64,000 nt of DNA. It comes from Citrobacter europaeus (GTDB taxonomy: Bacteria; Pseudomonadota; Gammaproteobacteria; Enterobacterales; Enterobacteriaceae). The translations under genes and the position numbers were made by a program. The notes beneath the pieces were generated by a model. The model was not told the DNA's origin. It made no database searches and saw nothing but the letters and a program-made list of their open reading frames with translations. Location of the stretch: NCBI GenBank assembly GCA_020099315.1, contig CP083650.1, positions 3,782,001 through 3,846,000 on the forward strand, given 5' to 3'. Below are positions 9,020 to 18,500 of this stretch, one piece after another. The stretch's first letter is position 1. The number at the start of each line of letters is the position of its first letter.

Positions 9020-9470
9020 ATCTCAGCCCATTATTTATTGATCTTTAATTGTTTTTTTCTCATTTATGTTGCTAATTATATCACAAGTCTAAAAAACGCA
9101 ATGGCACATTGTCAGTAAATGTAAAAAATAATGTCTCTTACTGTGATAAACATCCCGAGCACAATCATATCCATATGATTTTGATAAGGATTGAGTCAAG
9201 AAAAGTTTTAGCCAATTCAGCAAAAAAGATGACTTTTAACAACACTTTTGCTATTGACAGGTAACAATTCGTGGTCTATGAAAAGTGATTTATGTATGAT
9301 AAATAACGCAAAAGTTTAGTTTGATTGACGCTAAATTGTCGCAGAATTGCTGTTAAATACAGCAAGTAAAATATAATTCACGGCCTCGCGGCGAAATTTA
9401 AAATTACAATAACAATACAATTAATTACTTTTAATTATATTAATACCGTTCGCATCATCAAAAAGGTATT
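9020..9470. promoter_or_regulatory. 451-base AT-rich leader of the exopolysaccharide operon
   Basis: There is no supported gene between the initiating transferase (start 9019, minus) and the end of tctE (9471). The stretch is strikingly AT-rich and should hold the operon promoter. A perfect 7-bp inverted repeat, TTGCTGT/ACAGCAA with a 5-base loop, lies at 9347-9365. I looked for the JUMPstart/ops core (GGCGGTAGCGT) in the transcribed orientation and did not find it. There is also no clear terminator for tctE. Confidence 0.5.
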
Positions 9471-10883
9471 TCAGCTCGCTACGCTTAAAAATCGCACACG
9501 CACGCTTAACCCGCCTAATGCTTCGCTCCGTGAGAGCTGAGGGTGCGTGCGGTGCAGACGAGCAATATCGTTGACCAGCGCGAGTCCGATCCCGGCACCG
9601 GGAACATTACCGACGTTATCAAGACGATGAAACGGCAGCAGCGCCTGATGCACCATCTGCTCATCAATACCCGGCCCGCTATCTTCAACCACCAGCACCA
9701 CCGCCTCTCCTTCTCGCAGCAATCGGGCGGTCACCACGCCATGCGGCGGCGTATATTTCAGTGCGTTATCCAGCAGATTTCCGCTCAGTTCGCCGAGCAG
9801 AACTTCATCCCCCTCAATCCACACCGCGTCCTGCTCTCCTTCATAGCCCAGATCGATCCCTTTACTACGCGCCTGCGCCAGCCGGGTAAAACAGCTGCTT
9901 TGCACCACCTCATACAAATTAACCGGCGAGAAGTGCCTTTCTCCTTGCTCTTTGCGCTTCACCGCCGACAGCTGTAACAGCCTTTCAGTCAGTTGAATGG
10001 TGTTATCCAGCGTGGCGCTCATGGCTTGCAGACTCTCATACCACTGCTGCGGCTGCTGGCTGGCGAGGGCCACCGAGGCCTGGGTTTTCAGCACCGCCAG
10101 CGGCGTTTTAAGCTGATGTGAAGCATCCGCGCTGAAGCGTTCCTGACGAGAGATCAGGCCGCGAAGTCGGTCCAGATAACGATTGAATGCCACAATCAGC
10201 AGACGGGTTTCCGACCACGGCAGCAGCTCTGGCAACGGCGTCAACAGGCCTGGCTCACGACGCACCATCAACGATGATAACTGGCGCATCGGACGCAACA
10301 CCCGACGCAGCAGCCAGCCAACCAGCACCAGCGTGAGCAGCACCAGCAGACCTTGTGAAACCCATGAGGAAAACAGCAACTGTCGCGCCAGATAACGCCG
10401 AGATTGCAGCGTTTCAGCGACATAAATCTCCGCCATGCCGGCAATACCGCCCTCGTTGACGGGCTGCAGCAGACGCGCCACGCGAATGGCCTCGCCGCGA
10501 TATTCAGTGTGATAAAACCACGCCAGCGCCGGATATAGCCGCGTACGCGAGGTTGCAGGCGGCATCGCCGGTAAATCGTCATAACCTGAGATAACCTTCC
10601 CCATCGGATCGACCACCTTGTAATACAACCTGTCGTTCATGTTGAGTTCGAAGCTGTCCAGCACCACCCACGGCACATTTACTTCCAGCTGTTTATTGCG
10701 CACCACCAGTCGTTCGGAGACAGTCCTCGCGGACGAAAGCAACGTTCGGTCATATGCCTGCGTCGCCGCCTGTAGCGCGCTGACATAACTGTTAAATGCA
10801 GACAGTCCCCACAGCAACATGAGCGGCAGGCCCAGAAACATCAGCAGTTGCAGATACAACGATTGGGGTTTAGCCCACTTCAT
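9471..10883 (-). CDS. tctE: Tricarboxylate-sensing histidine kinase TctE
   Basis: A 470-residue sensor kinase with a membrane helix near residues 10-30, a periplasmic domain with the TctE-type fold (about 30-165), a second helix, HAMP, HisKA with the phospho-acceptor in FSADASHQLKTPLAVLK, and HATPase_c with an N-box (NLLDNALKYT) and G-boxes (VEDSGPGID, GAGIGLALV). The longer reading from 11000 was rejected. The ATG at 10881-10883 lies inside the end of tctD, gives the expected family length and implies translational coupling. It should control tctCBA through TctD. Confidence 0.92.
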   Translation of the reverse strand: MKWAKPQSLYLQLLMFLGLPLMLLWGLSAFNSYVSALQAATQAYDRTLLSSARTVSERLVVRNKQLEVNVPWVVLDSFELNMNDRLYYKVVDPMGKVISGYDDLPAMPPATSRTRLYPALAWFYHTEYRGEAIRVARLLQPVNEGGIAGMAEIYVAETLQSRRYLARQLLFSSWVSQGLLVLLTLVLVGWLLRRVLRPMRQLSSLMVRREPGLLTPLPELLPWSETRLLIVAFNRYLDRLRGLISRQERFSADASHQLKTPLAVLKTQASVALASQQPQQWYESLQAMSATLDNTIQLTERLLQLSAVKRKEQGERHFSPVNLYEVVQSSCFTRLAQARSKGIDLGYEGEQDAVWIEGDEVLLGELSGNLLDNALKYTPPHGVVTARLLREGEAVVLVVEDSGPGIDEQMVHQALLPFHRLDNVGNVPGAGIGLALVNDIARLHRTHPQLSRSEALGGLSVRVRFLSVAS

Positions 10884-11544
10884 CGCTACGCTCCAGCACA
10901 TAGCCGAGGCCGCGCAACGTGGCGATACGCACATCGCTTCCCTGTAGTTTTTTACGCAAGCGATGGATATACAGCTCGATACTTTCGGGACTGACCTCAT
11001 CGCTCAGACTGAAAACCTGTTCAAACAACTGCTGGCGCGAAACCGGTCGTAATCGACGGTACATCAGCACCGTCAGCAATGCCTGTTCGCGCGGAGTGAG
11101 CGCCAGGGGCTGCCCCTGCAACAGAAAATAGCCTTCATCGTGAAAGGCCAGTTCCCCCAGTTGCTGTATACCTTGCACCTGCCCCGCGCTACGGCGTAGC
11201 AAGGCCCGCAGTCGGGCATCCAGTTCCTCGATTTCAAACGGTTTTGCCAGATAATCATCGGCCCCGACGTTCAACCCCTTCACTCGATCGGCCACCGCGC
11301 TGCGCGCCGTCAGCAGCAGGACAGGAAGCGTCTGCCCGCGTTTGCGCAGCCGCTGAACGACTTCAAGGCCGTCCAGCCCCGGCATATTGATGTCCAGCAC
11401 CGCCAGCGCGTACGTTTCACTATGTAAAAGATGGTCGGCCGCCAGGCCATCAAAAACGCAGTCGACGGCAAAACCGTTTTGCACCAGCGCTTTCTCCAGC
11501 CAGTGAGCTAACTCACGGTTATCTTCCGCTAATAAGAGACGCAT
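10870..11544 (-). CDS. tctD: OmpR-family response regulator TctD
   Basis: A 224-residue response regulator. The receiver domain has phospho-acceptor Asp51 (AVLDINMPG), the Thr in LLLTARS and the conserved Lys in DYLAKPF. A C-terminal winged-helix follows (LTPREQALLTVLM...ESIELYIHRLRKKL...LRGLGYVLE). It is the first gene of the tctDE pair and is divergent from tctC across a 153-bp promoter region (11545-11697), as in Salmonella, where TctD activates citrate/tricarboxylate uptake. It overlaps tctE by 14 bases. Confidence 0.93.
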   Translation of the reverse strand: MRLLLAEDNRELAHWLEKALVQNGFAVDCVFDGLAADHLLHSETYALAVLDINMPGLDGLEVVQRLRKRGQTLPVLLLTARSAVADRVKGLNVGADDYLAKPFEIEELDARLRALLRRSAGQVQGIQQLGELAFHDEGYFLLQGQPLALTPREQALLTVLMYRRLRPVSRQQLFEQVFSLSDEVSPESIELYIHRLRKKLQGSDVRIATLRGLGYVLERSDEVG

Positions 11545-11697
11545 ATCACATCCTGTAAAGTTTCTGCCGCATTGAAAGGGAATTGAAAGGTTAATGTTTT
11601 AACAATCACGCAACCGAACTGCTACACATCGGCTCACATAATCACAAAAATCTTCTTCCGTACCCGAAATTCCGGTTTTCCGGCGTGAGGATAAACA

Positions 11698-12675
11698 ATG
11701 AAAAAACAGTTACTTCGTACCCTTACTGCAAGCATTTTACTGATGAGTACCTCTGTACTGGCCGAACAAGCGCCATCGCGCACGGAATGTATCGCCCCTG
11801 CTAAACCCGGCGGCGGTTTCGATCTCACCTGTAAGTTGATTCAGGTGAGCATGATGGAAACCGGCGCGATCGAAAAACCGATGCGCGTAACCTACATGCC
11901 CGGCGGCGTTGGCGCCGTGGCCTATAACGCGATCGTCGCTCAACGCCCGGCTGAAGCGGGAACCGTAGTGGCCTTCTCCGGCGGCTCACTGCTGAATCTG
12001 TCACAGGGCAAGTTTGGTCGCTACGGCGTGGATGATGTCCGCTGGCTGGCGAGTGTCGGCACCGACTACGGCATGATTGCCGTACGCCAGGACTCACCGT
12101 GGAAAACGCTGAAAGACCTGCTAACGGCAATGGAGAAAGATCCCAACAGCGTGGTCATTGGCGCAGGCGCCTCTATCGGTAGCCAGGACTGGATGAAGTC
12201 GGCGCTGCTGGCGCAAAAAGCCAACGTTGATCCGCATAAGATGCGCTACGTCGCCTTTGAAGGCGGCGGCGAACCGGTTACCGCGCTGATGGGCAATCAC
12301 GTGCAGGTGGTTTCCGGCGATCTCAGTGAAATGGTGCCTTATCTCAGCGGCGACAAAATTCGCGTGCTCGCGGTGTTCTCGGAAGAACGTCTGCCGGGTC
12401 AGTTAGCTAACGTGCCAACCGCCAAAGAGCAGGGTTATGACCTCGTGTGGCCCATCATTCGCGGCTTCTACGTGGGCCCCAAAGTCAACGACGCCGAGTA
12501 TCAGTGGTGGGTTGATGCCTTTAACAAACTCCAGCAGACCGATGAATTTAAAAAGCAGCGCGATCTGCGCGGCCTGTTTGAATTCAACATGAGCGGTAAG
12601 CAGCTCGACGAGTACGTAAAAAGGCAGGTCACGGATTATCGTGAGCAGGCGAAAGCCTTCGGTCTGGCGAAATAA
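11698..12675 (+). CDS. tctC: Periplasmic tricarboxylate-binding protein TctC
   Basis: A 325-residue solute receptor of the tripartite tricarboxylate transporter, starting with a Sec signal peptide cut after VLA (MKKQLLRTLTASILLMSTSVLA). The mature protein begins EQAPSRTECIAPAKPGGGFD; the PGGGFD loop near the N-terminus and a central GGEP loop are typical of the Bug/TctC family, where backbone and waters bind the carboxylates. It is the first gene of tctCBA, followed after 14 bases by tctB. Citrate and related tricarboxylates are the known ligands of the Salmonella homologue. Confidence 0.93.
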   Translation: MKKQLLRTLTASILLMSTSVLAEQAPSRTECIAPAKPGGGFDLTCKLIQVSMMETGAIEKPMRVTYMPGGVGAVAYNAIVAQRPAEAGTVVAFSGGSLLNLSQGKFGRYGVDDVRWLASVGTDYGMIAVRQDSPWKTLKDLLTAMEKDPNSVVIGAGASIGSQDWMKSALLAQKANVDPHKMRYVAFEGGGEPVTALMGNHVQVVSGDLSEMVPYLSGDKIRVLAVFSEERLPGQLANVPTAKEQGYDLVWPIIRGFYVGPKVNDAEYQWWVDAFNKLQQTDEFKKQRDLRGLFEFNMSGKQLDEYVKRQVTDYREQAKAFGLAK

Positions 12676-12689
12676 GCACAGAGGCAAAG

Positions 12690-13124
12690 ATGATGAGCGA
12701 TCGTATTTTTGCAGGTATCTGGCTGTTGCTCTGTATAGCCGGGCTGTTCGTGGCCTGGCAAATCACCAGCGAATACAGCTATGAACCGGTTGGGCCGCGT
12801 CCCTTCCCGCTTGGCATTATCAGCCTGATGCTGGTCTGCGCCGTGGCGCTGCTGTTGCGCCATCCGGACACCATCAGTTGGCCTCGTCGCCACGTGCTGC
12901 AAAAGCTGCTAACGATGGTGATTGTTTTGTTGATGTACGCCTGGGGTTTTGAGTGGCTCGGTTTTCCCATCGCCACCGCCATTCTCACCGTGGTGATTGG
13001 CATGCTGTTCGGCGCAACCATCCCGGCTGCGGGTATTTCCGGCGCGGTGCTTGGCATTCTGCTGTGGTATGCCTTTGACCGACTGCTTGACGTCACCTTA
13101 CCACTCGGCGCCTGGCTGGGTTAA
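12690..13124 (+). CDS. tctB: Tricarboxylate transporter small membrane subunit TctB
   Basis: A 144-residue integral membrane protein with four hydrophobic helices (ISLMLVCAVALLL, VIVLLMYAWGFEWLGF and neighbours), the size and topology of TctB small subunits. It lies between tctC and tctA with short gaps (14 and 10 bases). With TctA it forms the inner-membrane part of a cation-coupled secondary transporter fed by TctC. Confidence 0.9.
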   Translation: MMSDRIFAGIWLLLCIAGLFVAWQITSEYSYEPVGPRPFPLGIISLMLVCAVALLLRHPDTISWPRRHVLQKLLTMVIVLLMYAWGFEWLGFPIATAILTVVIGMLFGATIPAAGISGAVLGILLWYAFDRLLDVTLPLGAWLG

Positions 13125-13134
13125 CGGAGAAACG

Positions 13135-14649
13135 ATGGATACCTGGATTTATCTTTCTCAGGGTTTCGCGGTGGCAATGACACCGGAAAACCTGGTCATC
13201 GCCCTGATTGGCTGTTTTGTCGGTACTATTGTCGGACTGCTGCCTGGACTTGGGCCCATTAACGGCGTGGCGATCCTGCTGCCGCTGGCATTCGCTTTGC
13301 ATCTGCCCGCAGAATCTGCGCTGATCCTGCTGGCGACCGTCTACATTGGTTGTGAATACGGCGGGCGTATCTCCTCCATCCTGCTGAATGTTCCCGGCGA
13401 TGCGGCGGCGATTATGACCGCGCTCGATGGCTATCCGATGGCGCAGCAAGGCCGCGGCGGCGTCGCACTCTCTATCTCGGCGGTCAGTTCTTTCTTTGGT
13501 TCGCTTATCGCTATCGGCGGCATCATTCTGTTTGCCCCAGCGTTAGCCCAATGGTCGCTGGCCTTCGGTCCGGCGGAATACTTCGCCTTAATGGTTTTCG
13601 CTATTGCCTGCCTCGGCAGTATGATGGCGCAAAATCCGCTGAAATCATTTCTGGCAGCGCTTATCGGTCTCGGCCTTGCGACCGTCGGCGTAGACGCCAA
13701 TACCGGGGTTTATCGCTTTACCTTTGACAGCGTCCATCTCTCCGACGGTGTGCAGTTTATCGTGGTGGTGATTGGGCTGTTCTCCGTCTCTGAAATACTG
13801 TTAATGCTGGAACATACCAGCAGTGGCCAGACGCTGGTGCGTAAAACGGGCCGCATGTTATTTAACGCCAAAGAAGGTGCGCAGTGCGTTGGCGCAACCC
13901 TGCGTTCATCGGTGATTGGCTTTTTCGTCGGCGTTCTGCCTGGCGCTGGCGCGACCATTGCCAGCGCAATCACCTACATGACCGAGAAAAAGCTCAGCGG
14001 CAACAGCGACAGCTTTGGCAAGGGTGATATTCGCGGCGTGGCGGCCCCCGAAGCCGCCAACAACGCCTCGGCCTGCGGCTCTTTTATCCCGATGCTGACG
14101 CTCGGCGTACCGGGCTCCGGCACCACGGCGGTGATGATGGGCGCGCTGACGCTGTACAACATTACACCGGGTCCGGCGATGTTTACCGAACAACCGGATA
14201 TCGTCTGGGGGCTGATTGCGGCGCTGCTGATTGCCAACGTGATGCTGCTGGTAATGAACATCCCGCTAATCGGCCTGTTTACCCGTATGCTGACCATCCC
14301 ACTGTGGTTTTTGGTACCGGCTATCGCGGCAGTCTCCGCGGTTGGCGTGTATGCCGTCCATAGCACCACCTTCGATCTGGTGCTGATGGTCGCCCTCGGC
14401 GTACTGGGCTACATTTTGCGTAAAATGCACTTCCCGATGTCGCCGCTGATTTTAGGCTTCGTTCTCGGGGAAATGCTGGAGCAGAACCTGCGCCGGGCGC
14501 TGTCTATCAGTAACGGTAATATGGATATTCTGTGGGCCAGCGGCGTGGCGAAAGTGCTGCTGGTGTTGGCGGTACTGGTTATCGTAGTCCCGCCAGTGCT
14601 GCGACTGATCCGCAAACGTAACAGCAAACCGCAGGTGGATATCGGTTAG
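13135..14649 (+). CDS. tctA: Tricarboxylate transporter large membrane subunit TctA
   Basis: A 504-residue polytopic membrane protein with about 12 helices and duplicated glycine/proline signature loops: VGLLPGLGPINGVAILLP near the N-terminus and VGVLPGAGATIASAITY near the middle, typical of TctA. The start is the ATG at 13135 after GGAG. An in-frame extension upstream from 12997 would run through tctB and is rejected. The gene ends before a perfect 11-bp REP-like hairpin at 14656-14680. It is the last gene of tctCBA. Confidence 0.93.
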   Translation: MDTWIYLSQGFAVAMTPENLVIALIGCFVGTIVGLLPGLGPINGVAILLPLAFALHLPAESALILLATVYIGCEYGGRISSILLNVPGDAAAIMTALDGYPMAQQGRGGVALSISAVSSFFGSLIAIGGIILFAPALAQWSLAFGPAEYFALMVFAIACLGSMMAQNPLKSFLAALIGLGLATVGVDANTGVYRFTFDSVHLSDGVQFIVVVIGLFSVSEILLMLEHTSSGQTLVRKTGRMLFNAKEGAQCVGATLRSSVIGFFVGVLPGAGATIASAITYMTEKKLSGNSDSFGKGDIRGVAAPEAANNASACGSFIPMLTLGVPGSGTTAVMMGALTLYNITPGPAMFTEQPDIVWGLIAALLIANVMLLVMNIPLIGLFTRMLTIPLWFLVPAIAAVSAVGVYAVHSTTFDLVLMVALGVLGYILRKMHFPMSPLILGFVLGEMLEQNLRRALSISNGNMDILWASGVAKVLLVLAVLVIVVPPVLRLIRKRNSKPQVDIG

Positions 14650-14655
14650 TATTAA

Positions 14656-14680
14656 GCCGGATGGCGTAGCGCCATCCGGC
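14656..14680. repeat. REP-like palindrome/terminator after tctA
   Basis: A perfect 11-bp stem, GCCGGATGGCG / CGCCATCCGGC, with a TAG loop, followed by ATTTTC. It has the core sequence of enterobacterial REP elements. It sits between the convergent ends of tctA (plus) and the lysR gene (minus) and may stop or stabilise both messages. Confidence 0.8.
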
Positions 14681-14690
14681 ATTTTCATCT

Positions 14691-15581
14691 TCAACGCAAA
14701 CTTCGCGTTCCTTCCAGCACGTGCTCAACAAACCTTGTGAGCTTGGGCAGAGGACGCAAATCCTGTCGCCACAGAAGATGAATCGACCGCGGCTGCGGCG
14801 TAAACCCTTCCAGCACCCGAATCAATTTCCCCGTAGCCAGTTCTTGCGCCAGCAACACCTCCGGTTGCAATAACAGTCCGGCCCCCGCGACCGCCGCCAT
14901 ACGCAGGCCGTGGCCATCGTTACAGCGCAGGATCGCATCGCGTTTCCATCTGACCTCACCCGTCACGCCAGGCAGTATCCACTCGTTGCGAGCCGTCCAC
15001 ACGGTATGGGACAGGCACAGATGGTCCACCAGTTCCGCGGGCGTCCGGGGAGTACCATAGCGGGCAAGATATTCTGGCGAAGCACAGATTGCCATACGGT
15101 AGGGACACAGGTATTTTGCCACCACGTCAGTCTGATGGATATCGCCAATACGGATTGCCAGGTCAACGCCTTCATTCACCAGATCAACCATCCGGTTGGT
15201 CAGATCCAGCTCAATGCGCACCTCTGGCCAGGCCTGTAAAAATGCAGCGGCCAGCGGCGAGATCACGCAAGCGCCAAAAGAAGTGGGCGCGCTAATGCGT
15301 AGCGTCCCCGCCGGTGCCAGCCGCAAACGCTCTACCGAACGTTCGGCTATCGACACCTGCTCCAGCACGCGGCGGGCTTCTTCAAAATAGACTCGCCCGG
15401 CATCGGTCAGGCTCTGGCGGCGCGTATTACGCTCCAGCAGACGCGTGCCAAGCTGCGCTTCCAGTTGGGTAATATATTTACCCACCATCACCGCAGACAT
15501 TTCGAGTCTCGTTGCTGCAACGGTGAAGCTCCCGCTCTCCACCACGGCGATAAACGTTTCCATGCCGCGCAGTTTATCCAT
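14691..15581 (-). CDS. LysR-family transcriptional regulator
   Basis: A 296-residue LysR regulator. The N-terminal winged-helix (MDKLRGMETFIAVVESGSFTVAATRLEMSAVMV..., residues 1-60) continues into the linker helix and a two-lobed substrate-binding domain (about 90-295). It is divergent from the SDR gene at 15680, sharing a 98-bp intergenic region, which is the usual LysR arrangement with a regulated target. The effector is unknown. Confidence 0.88.
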   Translation of the reverse strand: MDKLRGMETFIAVVESGSFTVAATRLEMSAVMVGKYITQLEAQLGTRLLERNTRRQSLTDAGRVYFEEARRVLEQVSIAERSVERLRLAPAGTLRISAPTSFGACVISPLAAAFLQAWPEVRIELDLTNRMVDLVNEGVDLAIRIGDIHQTDVVAKYLCPYRMAICASPEYLARYGTPRTPAELVDHLCLSHTVWTARNEWILPGVTGEVRWKRDAILRCNDGHGLRMAAVAGAGLLLQPEVLLAQELATGKLIRVLEGFTPQPRSIHLLWRQDLRPLPKLTRFVEHVLEGTRSLR

Positions 15582-15679
15582 ATTACAAACCCCTGGTTAG
15601 TAATCATCTAACTTTTAGCCAGTTTATCCGATTTCATTTTCATTAAAGAATAGCGGCTCACACTATTGCGGAGGTGGTT

Positions 15680-16282
15680 ATGAAAATCGTCATTATTGGT
15701 GCCAGCGGCACAGTGGGGCGCGCAGTCACAGAAGCGTTAAGCCGTAAACATGAGGTGATCCGCGTAGGTCGCACGCAGGGAGATTACCAGGTTGATATCA
15801 CCTCGCAGGAGAGTGTCGAGGCATTGTTTGAAAAAGTCGGTCGGGTAGATGCGATCATTTCCGCCACCGGCAATCTGTTCTTTGGGCCGCTGTCGACGAT
15901 GACCGATGAGGACTTTAATCAGGGGTTACAGGATAAGCTGTTAGGCCAGATTCGTCTGGCACTAACCGGGCAGCATTTTCTCAATGATGGCGGCTCAATT
16001 ACGCTAATTAGCGGCATCATCGCCCATGAACCCATCGCACAGGGAGCGAATGCGGCAACGATCAATGCCGGTCTGGAAGGATTTGTTCGCGCCGCGGCCT
16101 GCGAATTAGAGCGTGGTCAGCGTATTAACCTGATAAGCCCAACCGTGCTCAGTGAGTCCGCCGAAGCTTACGACGATTTCTTCCCGGGCTTTGAAAGTGT
16201 GCCCGCCGCCGCCGCCGCCAACGCCTATCGCCGCAGTGTGGAAGGCATCCAAACCGGGCGTATTTATAAAGTCGGTTACTGA
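15680..16282 (+). CDS. Short-chain dehydrogenase/reductase-like protein lacking the YxxxK motif
   Basis: A 200-residue Rossmann protein. The nucleotide-binding loop GASGTVGR is at residues 7-14, and a conserved serine lies in TLISGII. Where classical SDRs have YxxxK, this protein has QGANAATINAG, so the catalytic Tyr and Lys are not at their usual place. Small SDRs of this kind exist in Enterobacteria with unassigned function. The start is the ATG at 15680, five bases after GGAGG (15670-15674); the upstream in-frame GTG is not needed. It is probably regulated by the divergent LysR protein. Confidence 0.8.
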   Translation: MKIVIIGASGTVGRAVTEALSRKHEVIRVGRTQGDYQVDITSQESVEALFEKVGRVDAIISATGNLFFGPLSTMTDEDFNQGLQDKLLGQIRLALTGQHFLNDGGSITLISGIIAHEPIAQGANAATINAGLEGFVRAAACELERGQRINLISPTVLSESAEAYDDFFPGFESVPAAAAANAYRRSVEGIQTGRIYKVGY

Positions 16283-16293
16283 CAAAGCATTAC

Positions 16294-16324
16294 CCTGCCT
16301 CTTACGTCATCAGGAAGAGGCAGG
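16294..16324. terminator. Hairpin between convergent SDR and LacI-type genes
   Basis: A 10-bp stem, CCTGCCTCTT (16294-16303) with AAGAGGCAGG (16315-16324), and an 11-base loop. It lies 11 bases after the SDR stop and one base from the stop of the convergent LacI-type gene. There is no U-run on either side, so it may protect 3' ends rather than terminate intrinsically. Confidence 0.5.
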
Positions 16325-16325
16325 C

Positions 16326-18500
16326 TCAGGCACCCGTTTCGTTTCTTATTCGCGCATTGATATATTCCACGGCCTCAGTGACATCCATAATGCCGTTAAT
16401 TGCATTCGTCACGCCTTGCCCGATAATAATCTCTGCCTGGCGCAGGTTGAAAGGTTCACCTTTACTTCCCTCAGACTCCCTTATTCCCGTCATGCCTTTT
16501 TCATTCAATAAATTAAACCACGGGTAGAGATTGAGAACGTTTTGATCGTGACATATTCCAGACCAGGCGCTATTTCCTCCCAGCAAAACCAGATGACGCG
16601 CAATTTCATCGGAATAAAGCCAATGAAAGAACTGCTCAACCTGTTTTTTCTTTTTACTGTAGCGGGACATTCCAATGGAACCGCCCCCCAATTGTGGAAG
16701 TTGCCCTGGAACGGGAGCATAGCCGATAGTGGGCGCTATGGCCGTGTGCGCCACATCATTAAACAAATTGAGATACATGATCAGCATGGCAAGATTTCCA
16801 CGCTCAAACTGTTTTACCGCGTCACTCCACCACTCACCGGGGAGATTCACGGCGATAGAAAGCTGTTGTAGATATTGTTCGAGTGCAGTTGCGGCAAGTG
16901 AAGGCTCGAGTTGTACCGGCTCGCCCTCACGCACTAAACGCCCACCGAGCGCGTAGTAACGCAGCAGATACTCGGTAGCAATAAGCCCCGAGCTTCCCAG
17001 GGTCACCGCAGTTCCCATCGGGCGCTGTCTGTTTTCTGGCTGATGTAACTGACTAAAGAAAGCCGCTATCTCATCAAATTGTGCAAAGCTCTCTGGCAGC
17101 GTTAACTCTTTTCCCGTTGCTTCATAAAACATCCGTTTAATCGTCGCGTCTTCAAACAGATCTCGTCGATAAAACAGAAGCTGCATACTGGCATCAAAGG
17201 GTATTGCCCATGCCGTCCCATTCACCATGCTGAAGTGCTGTTGAATTTGCTCAGAGAAATTTTCCAACAGCAGCGGAAGCTCAGAAGAGACGGATTCCAG
17301 CGGCAATAGTGCTTTCTCAGCAAACCAGGGAAAACACGCCATATCGATTCGCAATAAATCGTAATAAGGATGTAGATGAAGATGGGAAAGGATTTCAAAA
17401 ACTTCATCATAGGGATAAACCGCCAGATTAACCTTAATACCGGTCTGGCGATAAAAGTGGGGTAACAATTTCTTCAACGCATCAGTCGAAGGACTTGGTA
17501 AAATTAACATATTCAGCGTCGCCTCGGTTTCAGGCGGCGGCACGTACTGTCCATTCCAGGAAAAACCGCAATTCGTCAGAATACGATGCTTTTCTTTACT
17601 TTTGGGCAGGCGAATACTGGAGGCAATAGTTGTCCCCAAGCGACCATAATCCATCTGGTAGCTTGTGATCCCGTCGAAGGATGCAGGAAGATTATCACTC
17701 AGTTGCAATATCGGCGGGCAGGACTGGGAGCTACCAAACCAGGCTGCTTGCGTCAGTGCTCGCGTTCTCTCAGAGTCCTGGACAATAAACAGATCGGGAA
17801 TTGCCCCGCGAAAAAAGTCAAAAGCGACGGTGTTAGCTTCACTGGCATGTGCAGGTAAAATCGTTAGCTTCGTATGCGGACTTAATTCCCGGCAGGTTTC
17901 CTGTATCGCCTGAGTAAAGCTCGCGCTATGGGAAAATTCCAGACGTTCGCAGAATATACCAATATGGCCCGGCTGCTGCGCCAGCGCCCTCCTCGCTGTT
18001 TCTTCGCCTGCAGTCACATAGTCAAGGCTAAAATAACAAACTGCGCCGACAGGCTGGCGATATGCAAACAGAACATTTTCCGGGGAGAGCCTGAGCAAGT
18101 CGTAATAGGGCTGACTGTCATTCAGGCAACTGACCGAGACAACAGCCTGGTAGGACTTTGCCGCCAGCGTTTGCAGAATCTCCAGCTCAAGATTGGGCAG
18201 ATCGTTGGTCAGGTAAAGGTCAATCGGTTCGCTTAATGAAGGCTGCCAAACCTGATGCAATCCCCGATAGAGTTGAAAGTACTGTTCGGCATTGATGTCG
18301 GGCAGAATCAGTGCCACTCCCTGACTTTTGCTGGCTCTCAACGATTGCGCCTGCGCATTCAACTGATAGCCAACTTCTCGGGCTGCACGTTGAACCGCTT
18401 CAATCTTCTCGACGCTTACATTCCCTCTGCCATTGAGCACATTCGAGACAGTTCCATGCGACACACCGGCAATTCTTGCTATGTCTTTGATAGTTGGCAT
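16326..18500 (-). CDS. LacI-family regulator fused to an ABC-type solute-binding protein domain
   Basis: A 724-residue chimera. Residues 1-57 are a LacI DNA-binding domain (PTIKDIARIAGVSHGTVSNVLNGRGNVS) with hinge helix. Residues about 58-320 are a divergent LacI periplasmic-binding-like sensor. From about 326 a second, MalE-like solute-binding domain begins (LNMLILPSPST...LLPHFYRQTGIKVNL), running to the C-terminus. There is no signal peptide, so the fusion must act in the cytoplasm. The ATG at 18498-18500 follows AAGGA and starts directly at the HTH; a longer 739-residue reading is unnecessary. It is divergent from the PhnP-like/MFS/MgtC genes and probably controls them. The ligands are unknown. 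Confidence 0.85.
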   Translation of the reverse strand: MPTIKDIARIAGVSHGTVSNVLNGRGNVSVEKIEAVQRAAREVGYQLNAQAQSLRASKSQGVALILPDINAEQYFQLYRGLHQVWQPSLSEPIDLYLTNDLPNLELEILQTLAAKSYQAVVSVSCLNDSQPYYDLLRLSPENVLFAYRQPVGAVCYFSLDYVTAGEETARRALAQQPGHIGIFCERLEFSHSASFTQAIQETCRELSPHTKLTILPAHASEANTVAFDFFRGAIPDLFIVQDSERTRALTQAAWFGSSQSCPPILQLSDNLPASFDGITSYQMDYGRLGTTIASSIRLPKSKEKHRILTNCGFSWNGQYVPPPETEATLNMLILPSPSTDALKKLLPHFYRQTGIKVNLAVYPYDEVFEILSHLHLHPYYDLLRIDMACFPWFAEKALLPLESVSSELPLLLENFSEQIQQHFSMVNGTAWAIPFDASMQLLFYRRDLFEDATIKRMFYEATGKELTLPESFAQFDEIAAFFSQLHQPENRQRPMGTAVTLGSSGLIATEYLLRYYALGGRLVREGEPVQLEPSLAATALEQYLQQLSIAVNLPGEWWSDAVKQFERGNLAMLIMYLNLFNDVAHTAIAPTIGYAPVPGQLPQLGGGSIGMSRYSKKKKQVEQFFHWLYSDEIARHLVLLGGNSAWSGICHDQNVLNLYPWFNLLNEKGMTGIRESEGSKGEPFNLRQAEIIIGQGVTNAINGIMDVTEAVEYINARIRNETGA

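Noticed and set aside
12997..13134. N-terminal extension of tctA upstream of 13135
   Set aside because: The added 46 codons lie inside tctB in another frame; the ATG at 13135 has a ribosome-binding site and gives the family length.
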